DNA of 64,000 nt, taken from assembly GCA_019454605.1 (NCBI GenBank), contig JACFNZ010000003.1, positions 1-64,000 of the forward strand, read 5' to 3'. The stretch comes from Candidatus Altimarinota bacterium. GTDB taxonomy: Bacteria > Patescibacteriota > Gracilibacteria > BD1-5 > UBA6164. The notes beneath the pieces are model-generated. The model had not been told where the DNA came from. It did not search any database and saw only the letters and a list, made by a program, of their open reading frames with translations. The position numbers and the translations under genes were made by a program. This document shows positions 1-11,537 of the stretch, one piece after another; position 1 is the stretch's first letter; the number at the start of each line of letters is the position of its first letter.

Positions 1-1592
1 AAAGTAAGCAAAATACTTGGATTATTTTGAGTTATTATAGAATTATTTAAAGAATTCTTAAAGTTTGAAATATCATATTTTTCTTTATTGTTTTCATCAA
101 GTAAAACTACTGGATTATAATTTAGTAAAAAAGAATTTGTTTTTACACTTCAAATTATATCATTTTTTAATCAAATATTTCATCTTTTTGAGGTAAGAGA
201 TTTTGATATAGTATAATTTAGTGTTTTTTCATATCAAAAATCTCAAGTTTTAGGAAAAACTTCAATTATAGTTTTATTTTCTTCTAAATCATTTTCTCTT
301 TTAAAATAAGAAAATTTTAATAAATCATTTTTGTATTCTTTTAAAGCAAAGTTTTTTTCAAAATCATTTAAAGAAACTTCATCATTAAAGGCAAATTTTA
401 AACTTTCATCTAAATTTAAACTATTAATACTTGAATTTAGAGCAAAATCAGGAGTTGTTATTTCAAAAGTTTTTGAGTTTATTGTAATATCTCAAGAAAT
501 TGTTTTTATTCAAGATGGAATTGTAACTATATATTTTCATCAAGTTGGAAATCAATTTTCTGGTCTAAATTGCATAGTTGAAGTGGTAATCCAAACACAT
601 TTTCAAGGTATATTTGGAGATATTGAAATAGGACACTTTTCTTGATTATCTAGATTTGTTAAAGATATAATTGGTTTTGAAAAAGATATTGTAATATTTT
701 GATTTAAATCACTTATATTTCAATTTGGAGAAACAAACTCAATTACTGCTTCTCAATCCACTTTAAAAGTTTTTGATATAGTATTTTTTAAATTTTCTCA
801 TGATGAAGTAAGTGCACTATCAAGCACATTAACAAGTATATCAGTTTCTTTTGTAATTAAATCATCAACTACTAAGCTTAAAGTTTTAGAATCATCCCAA
901 GAAGATGTGTATTTTACTTCAGGATAGGTTTTTATATTTTTTTCAACAGATTTATGATCCATTGAGTTTGCAAAATTTATTTTCAAAACAGGTTTTTTAT
1001 ATTCTTGAAACTTATTTTCTATTTTTGAAATTTTTAAATCAGTATTTTTTAGAGTTTTAGCTGAAATATTAAATACAAAATTTCTTTTTGCTAAATTATT
1101 TTTTGCAATATTTTTATCTAAATATCAAAGTTCTAAAGCTTTTTTTATATATCAATCTTGCCAATTAGAAGTATTTTCTACATCAATATTTTTTGCTTTA
1201 AAAATCATTTTTAAAGCTTCTGCTTGAGTAATTAAATCGTTTGGTCTAAAAAGTGAGTTATTTGAAATATATCATATTTCTAATGCTTTAGTTGTATATT
1301 TACAAGCCCAGTCATTTGGAGAAATATCTTTAAAAGTATTATTTATACAATCATCGTTTGGTTTTATTCAAGCTAAATTTAACACAACTTTTAACATTTC
1401 TCTTCTTGAAATATTTGAGAGTAAATTATAGCTTTTAGGATCTTTTTGAGAGTTTATTATATTATTTTTTGATAATATAAAAGCATTTTCTATGTCGTTT
1501 GGATCTAAATCTGCCTTTAAATTAGGCAATATCATAAGTCATAATAGCACAAAAACTATACTTGACAAAATAACTTTATTTTTTGATATCAT
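1..1592 (-). CDS. SLH-domain surface protein with Ig-like repeats (3' end outside window)
   Basis: About 530 residues are visible; the C-terminus runs off the window. The N-terminus is a signal peptide (lysines, then a hydrophobic stretch ending LPNLKA). Two S-layer homology segments follow, at roughly residues 45-150, marked by FKDISPNDWA and FRPNDLITQAEALKMIF. From about 190 on there are beta-rich modules resembling bacterial Ig-like (SbsA/Big-type) domains, for example FVSPNGNISDLNQNITISF. TGA is glycine throughout. SLH domains usually anchor a protein non-covalently to the cell wall, so this is inferred to be an exported surface protein, possibly used in host contact. The start is the only ATG before the signal peptide. 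It could also be a large alpha-2-macroglobulin-like protein; the missing part would decide. Confidence 0.8.
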
Positions 1593-1672
1593 AAAAACTA
1601 TATTAGATTATAAATATTTATTATTATATGATTTATTTTTGCTAAATCAATAACTTAAAACTTATTTAAAAT

Positions 1673-1699
1673 AAAAAAGTGACAAATTATCACTTTTTT
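1673..1699. terminator. bidirectional palindromic terminator
   Basis: Perfect 10-bp stem (AAAAAAGTGA / TCACTTTTTT) with a 7-nt loop. The A- and T-tracts make it able to act on either strand. The last codons and stop of the PHP gene lie inside the stem. Confidence 0.7.
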
Positions 1700-2622
1700 A
1701 TTATTTTATCTTCATATTCTAAAAAACTTTCTTTTAATAATTCACTTGAAATAAATTCATTTTGTTCTCAAAAATATCAATGTTTTCAGTCATCAAGTCA
1801 ATCTTTATGAAAATCACTTCAAAAAGTCAAATAAAGTCAGTATTTTTCTTTATTTTTTAAAATTGACTCTACCCATATTTTTGTTGCTTTTGCATTTATT
1901 TCTATAGCATTTATTCAAGAATTTTCTATATAATAAGGTAAAACTCTTTCAAATTCCTCAATTCATCATTTTCTAAAAGTCACATTTGGATGAGCCATAG
2001 ACAAAACTCAAGAAGTTTTATTTACAAAATCTAAACAAGTTTCAATAGGAACTTCATAATCATTTATTATAACAGCATATTTATCGAATTTTTCTCAACC
2101 TCTTTTTAAAAACTTTAAATAAAAACCCTCTACATCAATTTTATTTCAATCATTTATTTTTTGGGCTAATAATACATTATTAGGATTTAAAAACATAAAT
2201 CTAACTATATCAAACTTATTTAAACTTTCATACTTTCTTCAAAAAGACACATAATATTTATACATCTCTTCTAAATCTATTTGAAATCATATTTGATTAA
2301 AAAAATCAACTTGTTTTTTTATAAGTCAAACTTTTGCTTCAATTACCTCATTAATTTTATCTTTAATTTCTTTTGATATTTCTTTTGCATAAAAAGTTAA
2401 ATGTAATGATTTATTGTGTTTTTTATTATAAGAGGAAATTTCTACAGAATTAGTACTTTTAATTCAGTATTTAGATACTTCATCTGCAAATCAATAACTT
2501 ACTCTATCGTGATCTGTTAAAGCTATAAAATCTAATTTTTGATCATAAGCTCTTTTTATAAGTTCATCTTTAGATAAATATCAATCAGATAAATTTGAGT
2601 GAAAATGCATATCTACTTTCAT
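1687..2622 (-). CDS. PHP-domain phosphoesterase
   Basis: 311 residues, with the PHP metal-site motifs in order: HFHSNLSDG near residue 6, TDHD near 37, SVEIS near 60, AHP near 219 and GSDFH near 275. These His/Asp/Glu residues form the trinuclear metal centre used to hydrolyse phosphoesters. The family includes RNase AM (5'-3' exoribonuclease / 3',5'-nucleotide bisphosphate phosphatase), histidinol phosphatase and polymerase PHP domains. The motif order is most like the RNase AM/YciV group, but the insert at residues 80-200 makes the exact substrate uncertain. Single gene, ending inside the terminator it shares with the SLH gene region. Confidence 0.8.
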
Positions 2623-2755
2623 ATATAAATAGTTAATATTTAAAATACAATTTTAGTATATTAAAATATAATGAAATACTTATATTTTATACAATATATG
2701 TAAAAATAAAAAATATATTTTTAAAAAATAGTTTTGTATAAAAAACAAAAGAGCA

Positions 2756-2787
2756 TATAATAAAGTGTAATATATTTTTACACTTTA
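2756..2787 (+). promoter_or_regulatory. -10 box with overlapping inverted-repeat operator
   Basis: A perfect TATAAT (2756-2761) runs directly into an inverted repeat, TAAAGTGTA (2761-2769) / TACACTTTA (2779-2787). The dyad ends seven bases before the TrmB-like ATG and would cover the predicted transcription start. Its position suggests autoregulation by the regulator it precedes. The -35 region (TTGTAT at 2734) is weak. Confidence 0.5.
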
Positions 2788-2793
2788 TTATTT

Positions 2794-3531
2794 ATGATTA
2801 ATATTTTAAAAAAATTATGACTTTCAGAAGATGAAGCAAAAATCTATTTATTTTTAATAAAAAATCAAAACAAAAACCTATGAGAAATATCAAAAAATAC
2901 TTTATTAAACAGACCTAAGTTATATAAAATATTGCCAAATATGTTAAAAGAAGGTATTTTATCAAGTGTTATAAATTGAAAAAGAACTCATTATATAGCA
3001 CAAGATCCTCAAATATTATCAAATTATTTCACAAAATTTAAAAATGATTTTGAGTTATTTTTACCACAAATAACAAAAGAATACAAAAATCAAGATAAAA
3101 AAATAATTTTGAAAAATATAAAATGAAAATCTTGAATAAAAAATATATTTTTAGATATAGCTCAAACATTAAATAAGTGAGATATATTTTATCGTTATAG
3201 CTCAAGATCTGATATAAAAAATACCTCTTTATCTAAAAAAGACTATGAAGAATATAAAGTATTAAGAGAACAAAAAAAATTAGAAAGATATGTTATAACT
3301 AGTGAGTTTTTAGAATGATTAAAGCCTAAAAGATTAGAAAAAGATGTTGTTATAATTCCTCCAAAATATGATTTATTTCAATACAATATTACAAAAATAA
3401 TTTATGCAAACAAAGTTGCTATAATAGATTATAACACTTATGAAAGCTTTATAATTGAAAATGAAGTTTTTGCTACATTTGAAAGAAAAATATTTATGAT
3501 GTTATTTAAACTTTTAAAAAAAACTAGTTAA
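2794..3531 (+). CDS. TrmB-like winged-helix transcriptional regulator
   Basis: 245 residues. Residues 1-75 fit the TrmB/PadR-type winged helix of sugar-sensing regulators: LKKLGLSEDEAKIYLFL, then a helix-turn-helix ending in NRPKLYKILPNMLKEGIL and a wing. The rest is an effector-like domain ending in YANKVAIIDYNTYESFIIEN, also typical of this family. Such proteins bind operators near their own gene, and an inverted repeat lies immediately upstream. No sugar transporter or enzyme is adjacent, so the ligand is unknown. The stop overlaps the convergent rlmH stop by a few bases. Confidence 0.75.
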
Positions 3532-3980
3532 TGATGGTAAGAACTTCACTTTTTAATCATTTCAATTCTATAAATTTGCTCAAGTAATATTAAATAAGCC
3601 ATAGAGTGAGGAAAAGTCATAGGAGAAAAAGAAAGTTTTAAATCAATCATATTTTTTAATTTTTCTATATTTATTCAATAAGCTCCCCCGATAATAAAAA
3701 TTATATTTCAAAAATTTTGTTTTTTATCTTCAATTATTTGCGATAATTTTTCTGTTGAAAATATTTCTCAAGTGATATATAAAAGTATTTTGTATCAAGA
3801 AATATCTTTTAATTTTTCATTTAAAATATTTGTTTCATCATCAATTATAGAAATCTCATCTTTTTTCTTTGAAGGTTTTAATTTAATTATTTCAATACTT
3901 TTTCAAAGTCTTTTTTCATACTCTTTTATAGCACTTTCAAAATGTTTATAACTATCTGCAAAAAATATTATTTTATACAT
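3528..3980 (-). CDS. rlmH: RlmH, 23S rRNA pseudouridine-1915 N3-methyltransferase
   Basis: 150 residues, the normal length. SPOUT-family features are visible: FIIGGAYG (cofactor loop, near 100), LSFSPMTFPHSMAYLILLEQ and the conserved C-terminal tyrosine-histidine end (KKGSSYHH). RlmH methylates pseudouridine 1915 in helix 69 of 23S rRNA after 70S assembly. The gene starts two bases after the end of proS, so the two are co-transcribed. Confidence 0.93.
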
Positions 3981-3982
3981 GA

Positions 3983-5197
3983 TTAAAAACTTTTTATTAT
4001 AGTATCATTTGAATTTCTTTTTTTAAATTCATATCATCAATTCTCTATTGTTTTATCTGAAACTACTATTCTATTTGGGATTCAAATCAAATCACAATCT
4101 CAAGCTTTTTGCCCAAATCAAATTTTTTCTCTATCATCAATTATCACTTCTTTTCACTCACTTTCTAATTTTTTAGCTAACTCTAAAGCTTTATCTAAAT
4201 GATCTCAAATAACTATTATATAATGACTTGCTGGAGCTATAGATTCTGGCCAAATAAGTCATTTTTCATCCATAAAGTATTCTGCAATTACTCACATTAA
4301 CCTTGAAATACCTATACCATAACATCACATAACAATTTCTTGTTTTTTATTGTTTTCATCAGTATAAGACAAATCAAAAGAATTTGAAAACTTTGTTCCA
4401 AGCTTAAAAATATTTCAAACTTCTGAAGTTTTAACTATTTCATATTTTCAAGATTGACAATTTACACATTTAAAAGGATTTTCTACTATTTCATCATTAT
4501 GAGCTTGTTTACAATCAAGACAAACATAAATATTATCTTCTCAAATTCAAAGTTTTGTTTGAAATTCATAAGAATATTTTGAAAAAGCTCCTCCAGATGC
4601 AAAAGCATATAAAGTATCTTCTCAAATTCAAAGTCTTTTAAAAATATTTTCATAAGCACCTTTAACTTCATCAAAATAAATATCTAAATCTTGTTGATTT
4701 TTATGAAATGAGTATAAATCTTTCATTAAAAATTCTCTTCATCTTAAAACTCATGATTTTGCTCTTTTTTCATTTCTAAATTTTGTTTGAAATTGGAAAA
4801 CTGACATATTTTCTAAATCTTTATATGAATTTATAAATTCTCACATAAGTGGAGTGACAACTTCCTCATGAGTTGGATTTAATCAATATTCCTTATCTCA
4901 AGCTCACATCAATTTAAATAAAACATCTACACTATCCCATCTTTTAGTTTTTTCCCAAGATTCTTTATTTGATAAAGAAGCCATAAGTACCTCTGTAGCT
5001 CAAATAGCAGTTAACTCCTCTCTAACTATATTTTTTATATTTTCTAAAACTTTTAATCAAAATGGTAAATAGTTATATACTCAAGCCATTTCTTGTCTAA
5101 CAAATCAAGCTTGTAATAAATAAGAAGTTGATTTATTATCACTTATTTTTGGAGCTGATTTTAATGTTTTAAATGGAAATTTAGATAAAAATAGCAT
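3983..5197 (-). CDS. proS: prolyl-tRNA synthetase, short form without editing insertion
   Basis: 404 residues, class II. Motif 2 is in [21 protein letters not shown], the proline-specific HEE sequence is in [10 protein letters not shown], and motif 3 lies in [18 protein letters not shown]. The C-terminal anticodon-binding domain ([17 protein letters not shown]) is present. The bacterial INS editing domain between motifs 2 and 3 is replaced by a short stretch with a cysteine pair (CLDC, CVNC). Mischarged Ala-tRNA-Pro must then be cleared in trans or tolerated. Heads the proS-rlmH pair; nothing upstream but the divergent elp3 promoter region. Confidence 0.95.
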
Positions 5198-5296
5198 AGT
5201 ATTATAGTTAAAAAATATTTTTTTAATAATATAAATTATTTTTAAAAAATCAATTTTTGACTATTAATATTTTTTTTATATTATAAAATCATCTTA

Positions 5297-6988
5297 ATGC
5301 TTATAAATAAAAAGATGGATAAATTAGAGATTATAGATGAAATAATTAAGACTTGAGTCAAAGTAAAAGATCTTGATAAAGATAAATTTCATAAATTAAA
5401 AAATACTATTTATAAAAAATATGGACTTAAAAAACCATTTCCAAGTACTGAAATTATAGATAGATTTTTAGAGTTAATTTTCTTATGAGTTGTGCAAGAC
5501 AATGCAAACTTTAGAAAAATTTTAAGAAAAAGATGAGTAAGAAGTCTTTCAGGAGTAACTGTAATTAGTTTACTTACAAAATCATTTTATTGTCCAGGAG
5601 AGTGCCTTTATTGTCCCACATTTGAATGACTTCCAAAATCATATATTCCAGATGAACCTGCAGTTCAAAGAGCTGTTTTAAATGATTTTGATCCTGTATT
5701 GCAAATTCATAATCGTCTAAGAGCTTTAGAGGTTACTTGACATAAAATTGAAAAAAATGATGTTAGAATTATAGGATGAACTTGGTCTGTATACCCAAAA
5801 CCTTATAGAGATGATTTTATAAAAGATATTTATGATGCTTTTACTACTTATGATGAGATGAAAACATATATTGAATCAACTGACTTATCTAATGATAAGT
5901 TTGCCTCTTTTAAACTAAAAGCTTGATTTGGACTTAAAAGATCAAAAACTTTAGAGGAAGCAAAAAAAAGAAATGAAACTGCAAGATGTAGAGTTATTTG
6001 AATGGCAATAGAAACTCGCCCTGACTGGATTGACCAAAAAGAATTAAAACTTTTAAGAGAATATTGAGTTACAAGAGTTGAAATTTGATACCAAACTACA
6101 ATTGATGAAATAAATGAGTTAAATAAAAGATGACATTGAAATAAAGAAAGTATTAAAGCAACAAAAGATTTAAAAGATGCTTGATTTAAAGTTGTTGCAC
6201 ATATGATGCCAAATCTACTTTGATCAACTCCTGATCTTGATAGAAAATCTTTAAAAGAAGTTTTTGACAATCAATTATTTAGACCCGATGAATTAAAAAT
6301 TTATCCAATGGTTGTAACTGATAATTCAGAGCTTACAAAAATTTGGAGAGATTGAGGTTTTACTCCTTATGATGATGAAACATTAATTGAATTAACTGCT
6401 GATTTAGAAGCAATGATTCCAGAATATGTCAGACTTAATAGAACATATAGAGATATACCAGCTTCAATGATTCTTGCTTGATCTAAATTATCAAATTTAA
6501 GACAAATAGTAGAAGAAAGACTAAAAAAAAGATGAATTAAAATGTATGATATAAGACATAGGGAAATAATGGATAAAAAAAATGATCCAAAAGATGCTAC
6601 TTCACATGTTTTTGAATATGATGCTAGTGATTGAAAAGAGTTTTTTCTAACTATGGAAGATAAATTTGACAGAACTATATTTTCACTTTTAAGACTTAGG
6701 CTTCCAAGTGAAAACAAATTTGTGCTTGATGTATTTCCAGAACTTAAAAACCGAGCTTTAATAAGAGAAATTCATACTTTTTGAGACCAATTAGGTATTT
6801 GAGAAAAATGATCTGAATTTGGTCAACATCTTTGATTTTGAAAAAAACTTATCAAACTTTCTGAAGAAATTGCTTTAAAAAATTGATTTAAAAAAATAGC
6901 AGTAATTGCTTGAGTTTGAGTTAGACAATATTATGAAAAAAGATGATATCATTTAGAAGGAGAATATATGATAAAAAATTTGATTTAA
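5297..6988 (+). CDS. Elp3-family tRNA uridine-34 acetyltransferase (radical SAM + GNAT)
   Basis: 563 residues. The radical SAM motif CPGECLYCPT is near residue 95; AIETRPDW, IGYQTT and MPNLLGSTPDLD are typical of Elp3. The C-terminal GNAT domain includes GSEFGQHLGFGKKLI and AGVGVRQYYEKRGYHLEGEYM. Elp3 adds a carboxymethyl-type group to C5 of wobble uridine. Single-subunit Elp3 occurs in archaea and a few bacteria, including candidate phyla, which points to lateral or ancient origin. A second in-frame ATG at 5315 is an equally good start: an AT-rich -10-like TATAAAAT lies only about ten bases before the first ATG. Confidence 0.9.
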
Positions 6989-7097
6989 ATAAACTTTTTT
7001 ATATAATCTATTTCGCTTCTAAAATAAAAAATAATATTTGTATTAAAAATACTATTTTTCCCGAAAAAAAATAAAGTATTTTAATATAAATTATCTC

Positions 7098-7103
7098 TAT
7101 AAT
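7098..7103 (+). promoter_or_regulatory. -10 box for rplK
   Basis: Perfect TATAAT, 19 bases before the rplK ATG. No clear -35 is visible. Confidence 0.45.
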
Positions 7104-7122
7104 AATTGATTAAAAATTAAAT

Positions 7123-7587
7123 ATGGCAAAAGCAATAAAATGATATATTAAACTTCAAATAAAGTGAGGACAAGCAAATCCAGCACCTCCAGTATGACCT
7201 GCTTTATGACAACACTGAGTTGCAATTCCTGAATTTACAAAAAGATTCAACGATGAAACTAAAGATAGAATGGGGCAAACTCTTCCAGTAATTATTACTG
7301 TTTATGAAGATAGAAGTTTCACTTTTATAGTAAAACAACCTCCTGCTTGAGTTTTAGTTTTAGAAAAATTAAAATTAAAATCATGATCTAAAGTTCCTCA
7401 AAAAGATAAAGTTTGACATTTAACATTTCAACAATTAAAAGAAATTGCTGAGCAAAAAATGGTTGATATGAATGCTGTTGATGTAGCATGAGCTATGTTA
7501 ACTATTGATGGAACTGCTAGACAAATGTGAGTTACTTCTGATATTCACTGAGTATCGCTAGAAGAAGTAAGAGCAAAATTAAAATAA
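7123..7587 (+). CDS. rplK: ribosomal protein L11
   Basis: 154 residues. The N-terminal proline-rich segment (NPAPPVGPALGQHGVAI), the central [20 protein letters not shown] and the C-terminal GTARQMGVTSDI are all conserved. L11 forms the GTPase-associated stalk base with 23S rRNA and, with release factors, affects termination. The glycines of the PPVGPALGQHG motif are encoded by TGA. It stands alone here: rplA, its usual operon partner, is about 19 kb away. Confidence 0.97.
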
Positions 7588-7590
7588 TTA

Positions 7591-7618
7591 AAAAACAATT
7601 TCATCTTGAAATTGTTTT
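7591..7618 (+). terminator. rplK terminator
   Basis: Hairpin with stem AAAACAATTTCA / TGAAATTGTTTT and loop TCT, followed by T residues, directly after the rplK stop. Confidence 0.8.
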
Positions 7619-7625
7619 TTACTAA

Positions 7626-7700
7626 GCTCCTATCGTCTAGTGGTTAGGATATGGCCTTCTCAAGGCTAGGACTGGAGTTCAATTCTCCATAGGAGTACCA
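7626..7700 (+). tRNA. tRNA-Glu (CUC)
   Basis: 75-nt cloverleaf with encoded CCA. Anticodon loop TTCTCAA gives anticodon CTC (codon GAG). Acceptor stem GCTCCTA pairs with TAGGAGT (G1-U72). A second tRNA-Glu with anticodon TTC is at 58392. Confidence 0.95.
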
Positions 7701-7789
7701 AAATAAAATAAAAATCAAATTATTTGACTTTTAATTTATTATTTTTAATATAGAAAATACATTAAAAAATAAAAAAGTAAGTAGTTTTT

Positions 7790-7817
7790 TTGACTTTTAT
7801 AATTTTTTATGTATAAT
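7790..7817 (+). promoter_or_regulatory. promoter of the pilin gene
   Basis: TTGACT (7790-7795), 16-base spacer, TATAAT (7812-7817). This near-consensus sigma-70 promoter predicts a leader of about 50 nt that holds a small hairpin (GTTTATT / AATAAAC) before the pilin ATG. It suggests strong expression. Confidence 0.7.
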
Positions 7818-7873
7818 ATGTACAGGTTTATTAAAAAATAAACTTTTATATTTTAATTTTTAACTTTTTCTTT

Positions 7874-8374
7874 ATGAAAAGTACAAATAAAAAATGATTC
7901 ACATTAGTTGAATTAATTATAGTTATTACTATTTTAGCTATTTTAGCTACAATTGCATTTTTATCTTTCCAATGATACTCTGCTGAAGCAAGAGATTCAG
8001 GGAAAATGTCAGAATTAAGTGAAACTGTAAAATCTATTGCTATTAAAGAAGCAAGAGATAATACTTTTACTCTTGATAAAATAGGTTCTTGAACAGAAGT
8101 AGATCCTAAAATATTTAGTTGAACTCTAGATAAATCATATTTAGGGTTAAATTCTAAAAATGATTATGCTGTAGCTTCTTGGTCATGAGTTTATGCTATT
8201 GCTGCAAAAATGGAAAAATATGATGATACTACTGCTTGAGTTCTTAATTTTAATAGTAATAATTATTTTGTTACTTGAAACTGATTCTTAACTTGAACTT
8301 CAATTCAAATAGCTTCATGAACAACAGTACCTTTAGCAGATTTCTTTGGAACAACTAATCTACCTACAAAATAA
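7874..8374 (+). CDS. type IV pilin-like protein
   Basis: 166 residues. A short leader (MKSTNKKG) is followed by the prepilin signature FTLVELIIVITILAILATIA: cleavage after Gly, Phe+1 and Glu+5, as recognised by PilD-type peptidase. The peptidase-site glycine is encoded by TGA. After the hydrophobic helix comes FQGYSAEARDSGKMSELSETV, typical of pseudopilin/PilE-like proteins, then a small beta-rich head. It is transcribed alone from a strong promoter and closed by a very strong terminator. The assembly ATPase and platform genes are at 17-22 kb. Confidence 0.9.
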
Positions 8375-8375
8375 T

Positions 8376-8427
8376 TAATTAACTAATAAAAAAATTCCCA
8401 AATGGGAATTTTTTTATTAGTTAATTA
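8376..8427. terminator. bidirectional terminator, 25-bp perfect palindrome
   Basis: Two perfect 25-nt arms separated by two bases, with GGGA/TCCC at the tip and A/T tracts at both ends. It serves the convergent pilin and hisS genes. The hisS stop codon lies within the right arm. Confidence 0.9.
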
Positions 8428-9736
8428 TATAATCACTAGCTGGACAGTAAAAATCAAGTGATGTTTTTCAAACTTTAGATTTAATATACTCTATTAAATC
8501 ATCTTTTTTTATTTCTTCTTGAGTTCATTCTTGCATATCTCTTACTTGATATATTCATGACTTTGATTCCATAACTCAAATCATCACTACATATCTAGCA
8601 TTTAGTCTATTTGCTTTTTTCATTTGAGCTTTAAGTGATGGAGTTCATAAAGATGATAAAGTATTTATTCAAGCTTCTCTTGCTTCAATAGTCAAAGGTA
8701 ACACTATTTTTTTTGCTTCATCTCAAAGTTGGATAAAATATAAATCTATTTTATCTTTATTTTTTATTAAAATTCATTTATCTCTTAATGCATCAACTAA
8801 TCTCTCCATTCAAAAAGCCATTCAAACAGCTGGAATTTCTTCTTTATGTCATAGTTTTTTTGAAAGTAAATCATATCTTCATCCTCAACCAAAACTATCT
8901 TGGCTTCTTCCTGAATTATCAACAAACTCAAAAACTGTATGAGTATAATAATCAAGTCCTCTAACTAAAGTATGGTCTTCTTCATATTCAACTCATAATA
9001 AATCAAGGTATTCTTTAACTTTAGTATAATGCTCTTTACTTTCTTTTTTTAAAAACTTTGACATTTTAGGTGCTTCTTTAGCTAAAATAATTTCATCTTC
9101 TATTTTAGTATCAAGTAATCTTAAAGGATTTGTTTCTAATTTTCTTAAAGCATCTTCAGAAAGTAGGTGTTTTTTTGTTTCATAAAAATTTGTAAGTTCT
9201 TCTAAATATTTTTGTCTATCTTTTAAACTTCAAATAGTATTAATTTTTACTTTAAATTCTCATTTAAGTCCTATGTTATTTAATACTTTATATCAAATAT
9301 AAATTAATTGTGCATCTAAAATAGGATCTTGTTCTCAAATAATTTCTGCTCATAATTGAAAAAATTGTCTAAATCTTCCTTTTTGTGGTCTATCATAACG
9401 AAAATGAGGCTCTACATAGTATAAAAATACTGGTTGTGGTTCTGATAATAAATCATTTTCTATATAAGATCTCATAATTGGGGCTGTAGATTCAGGTTTT
9501 AATACAAGTTCTCTTCACTTTTTATCAATCAAATTATACATTTCTTTATCAATAATATCTGTTCCTTCTCACAATGCTCAAGTAAAAACTTCTTTATGCT
9601 CTAAAACAGGTGTTGTAATTCTTTTAAATCAATTTTTCCTAAGTTCATGACGAAAAACCTTTTTTAAAAATGTATGATATAGGTGTGTTTCTGGTAATAT
9701 GTCTTGCATTCATCTAACTTTATTTGGTATAGGCAT
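8417..9736 (-). CDS. hisS: histidyl-tRNA synthetase
   Basis: 439 residues, class II. Motif 1 starts near GMQDILP; motif 2 is in FRYDRPQKGRFRQFFQLGAE; the histidine-specific loop LVRGLDYYTHTVFE and motif 3 (GMAFGMERLVDAL) follow; the C-terminal anticodon-binding domain is complete. The enzyme charges tRNA-His in the cytoplasm. A single gene, with its start 156 bases from the divergent PAP2 gene. Confidence 0.96.
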
Positions 9737-9892
9737 TATTTTATTGCTTAAAAAAGTAAAAAATCCCCCACTTATTGGAGAAAATAACTAATAACTAGTT
9801 TACACTATATTTTATTTTTTTCAAATTTATTTTTGAGATTTTGATAAAATTAATTATATTAAAATTAGTTTTTTTAATATTTACTTTTATAT

Positions 9893-10495
9893 ATGAATTT
9901 TTTTTTATTTTTACATGAAAATATAAATAAACCTATATCTGCTTTTTTAAATTCTTTTACTTCAAATGATTTTATAAAAGATATTATTTTTATTTTTGCT
10001 GATGCTCCTATTTTTTTAATTCCTTTATTTTTAGCTTGATATTGGATTTATTTTATTATAAAAAAAGATAATTTTAATAAAGAAAATCTGCTGTTTATAT
10101 TTTATTCAACTATTGTAGCAATACTTATAAGTCTATTTATTCAACAAATAATTCACATTGATAGACCTGAAACTTATTTAAAAAATACTTGAAATTTGAT
10201 TTTAAAACATATCCCCGATGCTTCTTTCCCTTCTGATCATGCTAGTGTATCAACTGCTTTTTTATTATCTTTATTTTTATTTTGATATAGAAAAATAAGT
10301 TATTTTATATTACCATTGTTTATAATAATGCTAATCTCAAGAATTGCGGGGTGAGTTCATTGGTTTTTTGATATAATAACTTGAGTTGTTGTTTGAACTT
10401 TTAGTGGTTTTTTAGTTTACAAAATAAAAGATTTTAGTATATTAAAAAATATAAATAAATTTATACTTAAAATAGCTAATTTTATAAAATTATAA
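9893..10495 (+). CDS. PAP2-family membrane phosphatase
   Basis: 200 residues, with several membrane helices. The three phosphatase signature blocks are present: HIDRPETY, FPSDHAS and SRIAGGVHWFFDIITG, with the catalytic histidines in the second and third. Bacterial members of this length usually dephosphorylate undecaprenyl pyrophosphate (BcrC type) to recycle the cell-wall lipid carrier. murG begins one base downstream, in line with that role. A general lipid phosphatase role is also possible. Confidence 0.88.
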
Positions 10496-10496
10496 T

Positions 10497-11537
10497 ATGA
10501 AAAATATTGCTCTTACTTGATGATGAACTGGATGACATATATTTCCACTTCTTGCAATTTATAATTATTTAAAAAAAGATTCTAATTTAAATTTTATATG
10601 GTTTTGAGATGAGGATTGACTTGAAGCAAAAATTGCAAATGAAAACTTAATTCCATTTAAATATGTTCCTTGTGGGAAAATTAATAGATTCTTTACAATA
10701 AAAAACTTTTTTGAACCTTTAAAAAATATAACTTGAATATTTTTTTGAATATATTATTTAATTTTATATAAAATTGATTTTATTATTGCAAAATGATGAT
10801 ATGTTTCTCTTCCTTTATGTATTGCTTGATTTATTTTAAGAAAAAAAATCTATATCCACGAATCAGACACAACTTCTTGAATAGTTAACAATTTTATTTC
10901 AAAATTTGCAACTAAAATATTTTATACTTTCCCAAATGAAAAAATTGACCAAAAAAAACATATATTAATTTGACAAATTTTAAATGAAGAATTATTAAAA
11001 TGAATTATTAAAAGAGATGATTTAGAAGAAGATGTAGAAGAAAAATTAGAAGTTTTAGTAATTGCTTGAAGTCAATGATCAACTAGTATATTTGAATCAA
11101 TAAAAAGTATATTAAATAATTTAAATGATATAAATTTTACTATCATACTTTGAGATAAAAACCTGCATTTTAGACAAGAGTTTGAAAAATTTAAAAATGT
11201 TACTTTATATGATTTTGTTTCACAAAAAGAACTTTGAACTATTTATCAAAAAACAGATATAGCTATATCCAGAGCATGAGCAACTACTTTATGGGAATTA
11301 TACTTTTTTTGAATTCATACTATTATAGTTCCACTTCTAAATAGTGCTCAAAACCATCAAATAAATAATGCAAATTATTTTAAAAATGAATTCCAAAGTG
11401 ATGTACTTAATGATGATGAAAATTTAAGTTTAGAGATTTTTAGAAAATTAACTAAATATAAAGATTTCAAAAAAAATTGATTAAATTTAAAAAATTTTAG
11501 TTACTCACTAGAACAAATAGAAAAAGAGATTTTATAA
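10497..11537 (+). CDS. murG: MurG, UDP-GlcNAc:lipid I N-acetylglucosaminyltransferase
   Basis: 346 residues. TGGGTGGHIFPLLA at the N-terminus, HESDTTSGIVN near 120, the second-domain loop IAGSQGS near 195 and SRAGATTLWEL near 260 match the donor- and acceptor-binding loops of MurG. It converts lipid I to lipid II on the inner face of the membrane. Five of the six glycines in the first G-loop are TGA or GGA, and the loop is intact only under code 25. The ATG follows the PAP2 stop by one base, which indicates translational coupling. Confidence 0.93.
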
